A DNA stretch of 64,000 nucleotides, taken from the NCBI RefSeq assembly GCF_009755725.1, contig NZ_CP046619.1, positions 1,178,001 through 1,242,000 on the forward strand. The letters are read 5' to 3'. Numbering within the stretch: the stretch's first letter is position 1; every line of letters starts with the position of its first letter. This DNA comes from Diaminobutyricimonas sp. LJ205. Its GTDB lineage: Bacteria > Actinomycetota > Actinomycetes > Actinomycetales > Microbacteriaceae. Positions 44,973-53,342 of this stretch are shown here, piece after piece. Under the pieces are notes generated by a model. It was not told the origin of the DNA and did no database searches. It worked only from the letters and a program-made list of their open reading frames with translations. The position numbers were made by a program, and so were the translations under genes.

Positions 44973-47537
44973 GTGCTGAACCTCGGATGCTCGAGCGCCG
45001 AGTCAGGCTGCGGCATCCGCGGCACGGTCGCAGCGTCCCTGCTAGCCGAAGTTGCCGCCGCGCCCGGCGAGAGGCTGCTCACTGGGGTGTCCGGAGTTGC
45101 CGGGTCCGGTAAGAGCGCGCTCCTGGACGATCTGGCCGACCAGTACCGTTCGCTCGGGGTCTCGGTGCGCCGCGAACTCGTCGATCTTGACCGAGCCGGC
45201 GAGGAGTGGGACCCGGTGGCCCGGGAACGCACGGCCGTGCTCGTCGACGACGCTCACGAACTGCCCGACCAGACTCTTGCCCGCATCCGCGGCCTGGTGG
45301 GCCAGCCCCAGCTCAACCTGGTTGTCGCCTACGGACTGTGGCCCAACCCGCCACTGCTCAAGCGCCTCGCGAGCGATCTGAGCCGCCACCACCTCCCCGT
45401 GGTGCTCGGCCCGTTACTTCGCGCGGACATTGCGGCCCACATCACCGCCGCAGCGGGCCTCGCCCCGAATCCATTCGTCGACAAAGTCTCCGAACTTACC
45501 GGCGGCGTGCCCTGGCTGGTGCACGCCGTGATGCGCGCCACGCGCGAAGACGGTCGACGAGTCGTGATCGACGCGGCAGTGTTGCGAAGTATCAAGGAAC
45601 AGCTTGGCTTGGAGCTCACGGGCGTCGACGAAGAACTGCACGAACTCCTGCTCGCCCTCGCCGTCGGATTCGACCTCGCCGGCCGGCTTCCTCCACACCT
45701 GGACGGCGTTGACCTCGACGGACTGATCGCCAGGGCCCGCGCCGCTGGGTTCGTGCTTTCCGATGGTCGGATCGTGCCGCTCATCCGTGGCGCACTGCTT
45801 CAAACAACGCCGGTCTACCGCGTGCACTCGCTGCAGCGCGCCCTGGTGGACGTGTGCATCGCCGATGGGCGGCCGCTCGACGAGGTCGCCCGAGTGCTCG
45901 CGCTCGGCGGGCTCAAAGACGCCCGGATCGCAAACGCCCTCGAACACGCCGCCGATCGTGTGCTGCCCACCCAGCCGACGCTCGCCTCCACCCTCTACGA
46001 CGAAGCCACCGCTGCGGGTGGTGACGAGCTGGCCACGGCCGCGCGCCGGGCCCAGGCGGCATCTTCGATCGGTGACCTGGACGGCGCCGCCCGGATCGTC
46101 GATGACCTGCTTCACCACGAGGATGCCCCCGACCTGACCCGAGGGGTCGACGTCGCCGCGGCAGTCTGGGCCCAGCGGGGCATGCTGGCTCGCAGCGCCG
46201 AGATCTACCGATGGTTGGGCGTCGAACAGGTCGGTGAGTCCGCGGCTCTCGCGGCGGTCGCCATGATCGGCACGGGCGACCGCGACGGTGCCGATCGGAT
46301 GCTCGCCGCGACCGCGCCGGCCGGATCGGTTTCGGTGCTCACCGTCGCTTCCACGCTGATGGGCCAGGGGCTGCTGCACTCCATCGATGAGAGTGCGCAC
46401 GACGCGCTGCCCGCCCTCGTTCGAGCCTCCGACATGATGACCGCTTCGGGTGCGACCGCAGCGATGCCCGAGTTCCCCGCAGCCTTGGCCGCCCTGGTGG
46501 CGCTCAACACCGGCGACCTGAGCATCGCCGACTCGGTGCTGGATGCCGCGATCGAACGCGGCCAGTGTGGACCCGCCGCGCGAGGACGATTCCTGCTGCT
46601 GAAAGCGTGGGCCGCGATGATGGCCGACCGCACCGATCTCGCCGCGCAATGCATCCGCCAGGCCACCGAATCGCAACAACAGCTCACGCCGCGTGATGAG
46701 TTGTGGTTGCGTGCGCTCGAAGTGGGTCTGGCCAGGCGGGCGGACGACGTTCCCGGCATGGTGTGGGCGTGGCAGCGCGCACGCGAAAGCATCCTGCACG
46801 TCGCCGTGGATCTCTACAGTCTGCTGCCGCTGGGGGAATTGCTCATCGCAGGCAGCCGGCTGGGCGAAGTGCATCGAATCGAAGCAGCGCTCGCCGAGGC
46901 GTGGATGCTGCTCGATCGGCTCGGAGACCCCCCGCTCTGGGCGCTCCCACTGCACTGGTCCGCTATCCAGTCCGCGATCCTTACCGAACGCCCTGCTGAC
47001 CTCGCCCCGCACGCGGCGTCACTCGCGCACGCCAAGGCGCACAGCCCGATGGCGGCCGTGCTCGCTTCCGCTGGCAAGCAATGGGTGTCGGTCCTGGCTG
47101 GCAAGGTCGACGTCAGTGCGGTCGAAACCTCGGCGCGTGCACTGGCTTCAGTGGGTTTCACCTGGGACGGTTCACGGCTCGCCGGCCACGCCGCAGCCCG
47201 GGCGGATGACCGCAAGGACATGGCCCGGCTCCTCGCCTGCGCGCGCGACCTGCACCCACGCACGCCAACCGACGAAACGCCGACGGCGTCGGCTCCGGGC
47301 CGCTCGCAGGTTCGGGATGCGTCGGTGTTGAGCGCCCGGGAACGAGAAGTCGCCAGGCTGGTCCTCGAGGGCAAGACGTACTGGGAGATCGGCGAGGCGA
47401 TGTTCATCTCACCGCGCACGGTCGAGCACCACATCGCCCGGATGCGGCAACGGCTTGGCGCGACTTCCCGCGGCGAGCTGCTCGACCAGTTGCGAATCGC
47501 GCTCGGGCCGGACGGGGAAGCCCCCCATGGCCCCTAA
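44973..47537 (+). CDS. LuxR-type ATPase transcriptional regulator
   Basis: The 854-residue protein begins with an AAA-type ATP-binding domain: Walker A GVAGSGKS (about 41-48) and Walker B-like AVLVDDAHEL, followed by a long helical region (about 250-770) and a C-terminal LuxR helix-turn-helix (about 785-845; LSAREREVARLVLEGKTYWEIGEAMFISPRTVEHH in two parts). It starts with GTG 44973, 6 bases after the Hsp70 stop, so these genes are one operon. It is a natural candidate to control the IniB-like gene 150 bases downstream, but that is inference. Confidence 0.85.
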   Translation: MLNLGCSSAESGCGIRGTVAASLLAEVAAAPGERLLTGVSGVAGSGKSALLDDLADQYRSLGVSVRRELVDLDRAGEEWDPVARERTAVLVDDAHELPDQTLARIRGLVGQPQLNLVVAYGLWPNPPLLKRLASDLSRHHLPVVLGPLLRADIAAHITAAAGLAPNPFVDKVSELTGGVPWLVHAVMRATREDGRRVVIDAAVLRSIKEQLGLELTGVDEELHELLLALAVGFDLAGRLPPHLDGVDLDGLIARARAAGFVLSDGRIVPLIRGALLQTTPVYRVHSLQRALVDVCIADGRPLDEVARVLALGGLKDARIANALEHAADRVLPTQPTLASTLYDEATAAGGDELATAARRAQAASSIGDLDGAARIVDDLLHHEDAPDLTRGVDVAAAVWAQRGMLARSAEIYRWLGVEQVGESAALAAVAMIGTGDRDGADRMLAATAPAGSVSVLTVASTLMGQGLLHSIDESAHDALPALVRASDMMTASGATAAMPEFPAALAALVALNTGDLSIADSVLDAAIERGQCGPAARGRFLLLKAWAAMMADRTDLAAQCIRQATESQQQLTPRDELWLRALEVGLARRADDVPGMVWAWQRARESILHVAVDLYSLLPLGELLIAGSRLGEVHRIEAALAEAWMLLDRLGDPPLWALPLHWSAIQSAILTERPADLAPHAASLAHAKAHSPMAAVLASAGKQWVSVLAGKVDVSAVETSARALASVGFTWDGSRLAGHAAARADDRKDMARLLACARDLHPRTPTDETPTASAPGRSQVRDASVLSAREREVARLVLEGKTYWEIGEAMFISPRTVEHHIARMRQRLGATSRGELLDQLRIALGPDGEAPHGP

Positions 47538-47591
47538 CCGGCCCCGAAGCAAACCCCCCACCCCCCGGCGCGAGTTAGGGGTTACATCCCC
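47531..47591 (+). promoter_or_regulatory. Inverted repeat CCCCTAAC/GTTAGGGG upstream of IniB-like gene
   Basis: CCCCTAAC (47531-47538, overlapping the regulator stop codon) and GTTAGGGG (47574-47581) are perfect 8-base inverted repeats 35 bases apart. The right arm runs straight into GGGGTTACATCCCC (47578-47591), a second small palindrome. This could be an operator for the adjacent LuxR-type regulator or the core of the IniB promoter. Confidence 0.45.
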
Positions 47592-47687
47592 GATGACCCG
47601 CGCCCAGAGCCTTCGTACGGTCGTATCAAGCCGAAAGCACCACCGCCGGCCCGACCCGAAACCACACATCCAACGAAGGATCTACCC

Positions 47688-48791
47688 ATGACCACAATCA
47701 CCACCGCGCTGCTCGAGTTCTTGATGAACCTGTTGAAGAACCCGGATGCAGCCGCTGCGTACCGCGCAGACCCCGAGAAGGCCCTCGACGACGCCGGCCT
47801 CGCAGACGTCTGCTCGGACGATGTGGACGCCGTCATGCCGGTCGTGCTCGACTCCGCGCGCGTTCGCGAACACGACAAGGACGACAAGGACAAGGACCAC
47901 GACCACAAGGACCGTGACCACGATCACAAGGATCGCGACCACGATCACAAGGACCGTGACCACGATCACAAGGACCGTGACCACGACCACGACCACGACA
48001 AGGACTGGGACGACCACGGACACGCGGTTCAGCAGATCTCGCACGTCGTGAACAACTACTCGTACACGAACGACACCAACGTCGACCAGTCGGTGCACCA
48101 GAGCATCTGGGCGAAGGGTGACGTCAACCAGTGGTTCGACAACGACTCGATCATCGCTTCCGGCGACCACGCGATCGCGGCCGTCGACTCGGACATCGAT
48201 GTCGACAACTCGACCGACAACTCGGTTGACAACTCGGAAGACAACTCGGTCACCGTCACGGATTCGTTCAACGACAACTCCGACAACTCGGACAACTCCG
48301 ACAACTCGGTCACCGTCGGGGACGTAACCATCGAGGACTCGTTCAACCCGGATGTCGAGATCGAAGACTCGTTCAACGACAACTCCGACAACTCCGTCGA
48401 CAACTCGACCGACAACTCGACCGACAACTCCGTCGACCTGGATGTCGACATCGAGGATGTCACCATCGAGGACTCGTTCAACGACAACTCCACTGACGTT
48501 GACATCGAGGACTCCTTCAACGAGGAGACGACTGAGGTCGACGTTGACATCGAAGACTCGTTCAACGACGAGTCGACGACCATCGAGGACTCCTTCAACG
48601 AGGAGACGGACGTGGACGTCGACGTCGACGTCGAGGACTCCTTCAACGAGGACAACTCGATCCATGTGGAGGACGTCGAGGTCGAGGTCGACGACTCGTT
48701 CAACGAGGACTCGTTCAACGAGATCGAAGACTCCGTCGTCGTGAACGACGTCGAGGTCGAAGCAGCTCCGGAGGCTCACCCCGCCGGCTAG
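47688..48791 (+). CDS. IniB-like protein with Asp/His and Asn/Ser repeats
   Basis: The 367-residue protein starts with a short helical domain (about 1-62: LLEFLMNLLKNPDAAAAYRADPEKALDDAGL), which matches the IniB N-terminal domain of the mycobacterial isoniazid-inducible operon. Then come tandem DHDHKDR units (about 67-105), a short polar segment (HVVNNYSYTNDTNVDQSVHQ), and a long acidic repeat region of DNS, SFND and EDSF units (about 170-350). No signal peptide or membrane helix is present. It has a GAAGGA ribosome site. Two dynamin-like genes follow, as in iniBAC. The acidic His-rich repeats could bind metal or cations. Confidence 0.8.
   Translation: MTTITTALLEFLMNLLKNPDAAAAYRADPEKALDDAGLADVCSDDVDAVMPVVLDSARVREHDKDDKDKDHDHKDRDHDHKDRDHDHKDRDHDHKDRDHDHDHDKDWDDHGHAVQQISHVVNNYSYTNDTNVDQSVHQSIWAKGDVNQWFDNDSIIASGDHAIAAVDSDIDVDNSTDNSVDNSEDNSVTVTDSFNDNSDNSDNSDNSVTVGDVTIEDSFNPDVEIEDSFNDNSDNSVDNSTDNSTDNSVDLDVDIEDVTIEDSFNDNSTDVDIEDSFNEETTEVDVDIEDSFNDESTTIEDSFNEETDVDVDVDVEDSFNEDNSIHVEDVEVEVDDSFNEDSFNEIEDSVVVNDVEVEAAPEAHPAG
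47877..48000 (+). repeat. Tandem repeat encoding DHDHKDR units
   Basis: About five 21-base units, close to CACGATCACAAGGACCGTGAC, in the IniB-like gene. They encode alternating Asp, His, Lys and Arg. Confidence 0.85.
48199..48720 (+). repeat. Imperfect repeats encoding DNS and EDSFN units
   Basis: Repeats of GACAACTC(C/G) and GAGGACTCGTTCAACGA make up most of the 3' half of the IniB-like gene. The codon variation between units is modest, so recent slippage or recombination is possible. Confidence 0.85.
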
Positions 48792-48823
48792 TAAAAACAG
48801 AACACTACAACCCGAACAGCGGG

Positions 48824-48850
48824 CCCAGCAGGAAGCTTCTTCCTGCTGGG
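48824..48850 (+). terminator. Hairpin between IniB-like and IniA-like genes
   Basis: CCCAGCAGGAAG pairs perfectly with CTTCCTGCTGGG around a 3-nt CTT loop, 33 bases after the IniB stop. Without a U-tract it may be a partial terminator or an mRNA-stabilising hairpin that makes IniB more abundant than the dynamins. Confidence 0.7.
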
Positions 48851-48888
48851 TCGCTGCGCGCAACTGAAAAGCCCCGAAGGAGACGTCA

Positions 48889-50727
48889 ATGAGCGACTTG
48901 GTGAGACTGGTGGAGCGGGGCATTGAGCTCGCCAAGACCGGGGAACGCCCAGACCTGGGCCGTCGGCTCGAACAGACCCGGCGTCGACTGCTCGACCCGA
49001 GCACGCGCGTGATGGTTGTCGGTGAATTCAAGCAAGGCAAAAGCCAACTCATCAATGCCCTCGTCGGAGCCCCGGTATGTCCGGTCGATGACGATGTCGC
49101 CACCTCGGTTCCCACCGTCGTCCGGTACGGCGACAAGCCATCCGCCGTGCTGATCGCGCCCCAAGCCGGGGCGGCGGACGGGGAACAGACCCTCGTCAGG
49201 CGCAACGTCTCGATCGATGCCCTTGCCGCGCACGTCGCCGAAAGTGGAAACCCGGGGAACCAGCAGCGTCTGGTCGCCGCCGAGGTGTTCATCCCTCGCA
49301 AGGTCCTGGGCGGTGGACTCTCGTTAGTCGACTCTCCGGGTATGGGCGGGGTGGACTCCACTCATTCGCTGGCCACCCTCACCGCGCTGCCGACCGCTGA
49401 GGCGATGTTGCTGGTCTCGGATGCCTCCCAGGAGTACACGGGACCCGAGATCCAATTCCTCCGGCACGCACTGCGGGTGTCGCCGAACGTCGCATGCGTG
49501 CTCACCAAGACCGACCTGTATCCCGACTGGCGTCGCGTCGCCGAACTGGACCGCGGCCACCTCGACAAGGTGGATCCGAACATTCCGCTGTTCGCGATCT
49601 CCTCCGAGATGCGTCTGCTCGCCGGCCGGCTGGAAGACGCCGAACTCAACACCGAATCAGGGTTCCCTGCACTGGTTGCCTACCTTCGGCAACACGTCCT
49701 CGCCCAATCCGCTCTGCTGCAGCGCCGCTCGGTCGCCCACGATCTGACCTCGGTCACGGACCACCTGCGGCTGTCGCTCCAAACGGAGCTGAGTGCGTTG
49801 ACCGACCCCGAGAACACTCCGCAGATGCTCGCCGAACTGCAGGCCGCGAGGGAACGTGCTGACGACTTGCGCCGCAGGTCCGCGAGATGGCAGGTGACCC
49901 TCAACGACGGCGTCAGCGACCTGATCGCCGACATGGAGTATGACCTGCGCGACCGGATGCGCAGCATCCAGCGGGATGCGGATGCCGCGATCGATGCGGC
50001 CGACCCCGGACCGATCTGGGACGAACTGGTCGCCTGGCTCGAGGAACGCGTCGCGTCCGCCGTGTCTGACACGTTCGTGTGGACCAACGAACGCTCCCAG
50101 TGGCTGTCCCAGCAGGTGTCCGAGCACTTCACGGGTGAAGAGCGCCCGCTGCCGATGTTCCGGGTCGACAGCACCGACGAGGTACTCGAACCTGTCGAGC
50201 CCGTTTCTGAACTGGACTCCGGCCGGCTGGGGCCGATGCAAAAGGTCTTCATCGGTATGCGCGGGTCGTACGGCGGCGTGCTGATGTTCGGCCTGCTGAC
50301 TGGGATCATCGGGATGTCACTGATCAACCCGATCTCCATCGGTGCCGGTGTGCTCCTCGGTGGCAAGGCCTACCGCGACGAGCGCGAGACCAGGCTCAAG
50401 CGCAGGCAGTCTGAAGCCAAAAACCTGATCCGCAGCCACATCGACGATGTCATCTTCCAGGTGGGCAAGCAGCTCAAGGACAGGCTCCGCCTCGTGCAGC
50501 GTGCAACCCGGGACCACTTCACCGAGATCGCTGAGGAGCACGTGCGCTCGCTCAACGATTCGGTGCTAGCCGCGCAGAAAGCGGCGACCTCGTTCACCCT
50601 GGAGCGGGAACACCGAATGAAGGCGATCCGCGAGGAACTCGCCAGGGTCAGCGACCTCCGCAAGCGTGCCGAGCAGGTCGACACCGCCGCCACCGAGAAG
50701 ACCACGCCGCAGAAGGCGGCATCATGA
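48889..50727 (+). CDS. Dynamin-like GTPase, IniA-like
   Basis: The 612-residue protein has a dynamin-type GTPase domain: G1 GEFKQGKS (45-52), G3 DSPG (148-151), G4 TKTD (206-209). Helical stalk regions follow, and a membrane-inserting hairpin lies near residues 452-495 (LMFGLLTGIIGMSLINPISIGAGVLLGG). Bacterial dynamin-like proteins bind and remodel membranes; IniA of mycobacteria is linked to tolerance of cell-wall drugs. It overlaps the IniC-like gene by 4 bases and would work with it as a pair. A GAAGGAG ribosome site precedes the ATG. Confidence 0.9.
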   Translation: MSDLVRLVERGIELAKTGERPDLGRRLEQTRRRLLDPSTRVMVVGEFKQGKSQLINALVGAPVCPVDDDVATSVPTVVRYGDKPSAVLIAPQAGAADGEQTLVRRNVSIDALAAHVAESGNPGNQQRLVAAEVFIPRKVLGGGLSLVDSPGMGGVDSTHSLATLTALPTAEAMLLVSDASQEYTGPEIQFLRHALRVSPNVACVLTKTDLYPDWRRVAELDRGHLDKVDPNIPLFAISSEMRLLAGRLEDAELNTESGFPALVAYLRQHVLAQSALLQRRSVAHDLTSVTDHLRLSLQTELSALTDPENTPQMLAELQAARERADDLRRRSARWQVTLNDGVSDLIADMEYDLRDRMRSIQRDADAAIDAADPGPIWDELVAWLEERVASAVSDTFVWTNERSQWLSQQVSEHFTGEERPLPMFRVDSTDEVLEPVEPVSELDSGRLGPMQKVFIGMRGSYGGVLMFGLLTGIIGMSLINPISIGAGVLLGGKAYRDERETRLKRRQSEAKNLIRSHIDDVIFQVGKQLKDRLRLVQRATRDHFTEIAEEHVRSLNDSVLAAQKAATSFTLEREHRMKAIREELARVSDLRKRAEQVDTAATEKTTPQKAAS

Positions 50728-52277
50728 CGACTGCGACGCCGATCCAGGTTGCCGGGCTTGTCGCCGACGCCCTCGAGGTCTACCGCGACGACCCGACGGC
50801 GCGCACCAGGCTCAACGCTTTCGCCGAGCGGTTGACCCAGCCGTTGCGGGTCGCGATCGCCGGAATGGTCAAGGCAGGCAAGTCGACGCTGCTGAACGCG
50901 ATCATCGGTGAGGAGATCGCACCCTCAGACACAGGGGAGTGCACCAAGATCGTCACCTGGTACCGCTACAGCGAGACGCCGCGGGTCACGTTGTTCCCGA
51001 CCGTCGGCGAACCGCGCGGCCTGCCCGTCAAACGCGTCGACGGCCGGCTCAGCTTCGATATCGGGCAGACGAAAGCCGAGGACGTCAAGCGCCTGGTCGT
51101 CGACTGGCCGGTGCAGAGCCTCCGCGGGCTCACCCTCATCGACACCCCGGGCATCGCCTCACTGTCCGAGGACGTCTCGGCGCGCACCACCGACTTCCTC
51201 ACCCCCGAGGACACCGCCTCCGAGGCTGACGCCATCGTCTACGTCATGCGTCACCTGCACTCGGCCGACCTCGGCTTCCTGACATCCTTCCGCGATGCCG
51301 TTGCCGGCGACTCCGGCACTGTGAACGCCATCGGGGTGCTCTCGCGAGCCGACGAGATCGGAGCCGGCCGGATCGACTCGCTCATCTCCGCCCGCGACAT
51401 CGCCGAGCGTTACCGCCGAGACGACTCGCTGCGGGAACTCGTGCTCGGGGTGCTGCCGATGGCGGGCTTGCTGGCGCAAAGCGCCCGAACCCTGCGCCAA
51501 TCCGAGTTCAACGCGCTCGCCGAAGTGGCTGCCCTCGATCGCGACGAGCGGGAGCGGCTGATGATCTCGACCGACCGATTCACCCGAGCCACGGACGTTA
51601 CCCTCAGCCCCGAGGTGAGGGCGACGCTGCTCAGCCGTTTCGGCATGTTCGGAATCCGGATGGCATCCTCGCTGATTCGCAATGGGTTCACCGAACCCAC
51701 CGAACTCGCCCACGAGTTGGCCAGGCGCAGCGGCCTCGGCGAACTCACCCGCCAACTGAGCGGACTGTTCCAGGCCCGGGCCGAGCAGCTGAAGGCTAGG
51801 GCAGCTCTCATCGGCGTGCAGAAACTCATCCGGGAGCGCCCGCACCCGGGCACGGACGCCCTTGCCGCCGAGATCGAGCGCATCTTCGCGGGAGCCCACG
51901 AGTACCGCGAACTGCAGGTGTTGGCTGTCGCCCGTACGACCGGGCTGCCGCTGGCTCGTGACCTCGCGGATGACGCGGAACGCCTGGTCGGCGGGCGGGG
52001 AGTGTCGGCCGCCGAACGGCTTGGTCTGGCGCCGGATGCCTCGGTCGAGGAAGTGCGGTCGGAAGCACTCGCGCAGGTGCACCACTGGCGGGCCCTGGCC
52101 TACAGCCCGCTCATCGACCGGGCTGGTGCGAAGGTGTGCCAGGTCGTGGAACGCAGCTGCGAGGCGATCCTGGCCGAGACCCGGTCAAGTCCGTTGGTGA
52201 CCGTCACCGTTCCGATCAGCCCGGAACCAGCCCCAGGCACCCGGCATGAGGCTGGTGAGGAAAGCCGCAACCGCTAG
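50724..52277 (+). CDS. Dynamin-like GTPase, IniC-like
   Basis: The 517-residue protein has G1 GMVKAGKS (47-54), a switch threonine in GECTKIVTWY, G3 DTPG (140-143) and G4 SRAD (207-210) where N/T-K-x-D is usual. The C-terminal part is helical with no clear membrane insertion. It is smaller than the IniA-like protein, as in iniBAC, and probably forms a heteromer with it at the membrane. The 4-base overlap shows coupled translation. Its 3' end overlaps a convergent membrane gene by 93 bases. Confidence 0.9.
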   Translation: MTTATPIQVAGLVADALEVYRDDPTARTRLNAFAERLTQPLRVAIAGMVKAGKSTLLNAIIGEEIAPSDTGECTKIVTWYRYSETPRVTLFPTVGEPRGLPVKRVDGRLSFDIGQTKAEDVKRLVVDWPVQSLRGLTLIDTPGIASLSEDVSARTTDFLTPEDTASEADAIVYVMRHLHSADLGFLTSFRDAVAGDSGTVNAIGVLSRADEIGAGRIDSLISARDIAERYRRDDSLRELVLGVLPMAGLLAQSARTLRQSEFNALAEVAALDRDERERLMISTDRFTRATDVTLSPEVRATLLSRFGMFGIRMASSLIRNGFTEPTELAHELARRSGLGELTRQLSGLFQARAEQLKARAALIGVQKLIRERPHPGTDALAAEIERIFAGAHEYRELQVLAVARTTGLPLARDLADDAERLVGGRGVSAAERLGLAPDASVEEVRSEALAQVHHWRALAYSPLIDRAGAKVCQVVERSCEAILAETRSSPLVTVTVPISPEPAPGTRHEAGEESRNR

Positions 52278-52793
52278 CAGGAGCTGAGCCGCCAGCAGGA
52301 TGCGCAGGTACAGTCCCTCCTGCTCCGAAGTGACCAGGAACGCATCCGCAAGCACGGCGACGGCGGTGTGCACCAACAGCAGAAAGAAGATCGCCCACCG
52401 AACCGCCCCGTGCCTTCGCATCATCCGGCGAACCAGGATGCCCTCCACCAGGACCACCACGCTGACCGCCACGAGAGTCGCCCAGAACAGGAACGTGGCC
52501 ACGTTCTTCAGCGTTCCGGCATCCTGACCCGGTTGGACATCCTCGACCACCCCGGTCAGCCACTCCACCTGCGTGTTCCGTGCCAGGAAGGCGAACAGCA
52601 GCACCCCCATGCCCGCGACGAAACTGGCCCACCACAGGTACCGCGAGACAAGAATCGTGACAGTCGGCGGCACCGTCTTCGGCACGGGAGCGGGCGTCAG
52701 GTTCGACATCCGGGGCCGCGGCGGCCGCGCGGGCGGGGCGCCGGGTCCATCCGGACGCTCCGCCAGATTGTCTGTTTCCGACTCTGGAGACAT
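52185..52793 (-). CDS. Multi-pass membrane protein converging on IniC-like gene
   Basis: The 202-residue protein starts at ATG 52793 and has a Pro-rich N-terminus (about 1-45), then four hydrophobic segments (about 51-71, 100-120, 132-152, 162-185). The loop after the first segment holds TQVEWLTGVVEDVQPGQD. I recognise no family. Its promoter region has GGGGTTACAT on the minus strand, as in front of the IniB-like gene. The 3' end overlaps the IniC-like gene by 93 bases. Confidence 0.7.
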   Translation of the reverse strand: MSPESETDNLAERPDGPGAPPARPPRPRMSNLTPAPVPKTVPPTVTILVSRYLWWASFVAGMGVLLFAFLARNTQVEWLTGVVEDVQPGQDAGTLKNVATFLFWATLVAVSVVVLVEGILVRRMMRRHGAVRWAIFFLLLVHTAVAVLADAFLVTSEQEGLYLRILLAAQLLLAVAAFLTSLMPGAWGWFRADRNGDGHQRT

Positions 52794-52913
52794 ACCTCGT
52801 AATGTAACCCCAACCCGGCCTCCAGGAAGCCCGCGACTGGATTCCCACCCTCCCGATTGACGCGCATCAGGCCCACAATGGCCGGACGACCGACAACGAA
52901 GACGTGAGGAAAG

Positions 52914-53336
52914 ATGATGGCCACCCAGCTCAACGCGTACCTGAACTTCCGCGACAACACCAAAGAGGTGATGACCTTCTATCAGTCCGTATTCGGAGGC
53001 GAGCTGGACACCAGCACCTTCGGCGAGTATCAGGCCAGCGAAGACCCGTCCGAGCAGGACAAGATCATGCACGCCCAGCTGACCACCGACAACGGCCTGG
53101 TGCTGATGGCTGCCGACACCCCGAACAACATGGAATTGGTCAATGGCACGAACTTCGCCCTCTCGCTGAGCGGTGATGATGAGGCGGAGCTGCGCCGCTA
53201 CTGGGACAAGTTGAGCGATGGAGGGCAAGTGACCATGCCGCTGACCGCCGCCGAGTGGGGCGACACCTTCGGCATGCTGGTTGACCGTTATGGCGTGAAC
53301 TGGCTGGTCAACATCTCCGGACAGCCGCAGGCGTAA
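52914..53336 (+). CDS. VOC/PhnB-like family protein
   Basis: The 140-residue protein has LNAYLNFRDNTKEVMTFYQSVFGGEL, then DKIMHAQLTTDNGLVLMAADT and WGDTFGMLVDRYGVNWLVNI. This is the glyoxalase-like VOC fold of the PhnB/3-demethylubiquinone-methyltransferase-like group. The function is unknown. Two ATGs in a row at 52914 and 52917 follow a GAGGAAAG ribosome site. Confidence 0.85.
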   Translation: MMATQLNAYLNFRDNTKEVMTFYQSVFGGELDTSTFGEYQASEDPSEQDKIMHAQLTTDNGLVLMAADTPNNMELVNGTNFALSLSGDDEAELRRYWDKLSDGGQVTMPLTAAEWGDTFGMLVDRYGVNWLVNISGQPQA

Positions 53337-53342
53337 CAGCGG

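Noticed and set aside
43307-45232. 641-residue minus-strand reading frame opposite the Hsp70-like gene
   Set aside because: It is a mirror of the Pro/Asp repeat region and the Hsp70 domain. Its Gly-Ser-Val repeats are what the complement of the plus-strand repeats gives, and it has no ribosome site or family match.
45414-47012. Long minus-strand frame opposite the LuxR-type regulator
   Set aside because: Shadow frame caused by high third-position GC; no protein-like pattern, and the plus-strand gene has clear ATPase and helix-turn-helix motifs.
47880-48720. Repetitive DNA considered as a CRISPR array
   Set aside because: The repeats are short, tandem, codon-phased and lie within an open reading frame. 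There are no unique spacers of constant length.
47682-49361. 559-residue minus-strand reading frame opposite the IniB- and IniA-like genes
   Set aside because: It is the complement of the Asp/His/Asn/Ser repeats, giving Val/Leu/Arg-rich nonsense. The IniB frame has a ribosome site, family N-terminus and neighbours.
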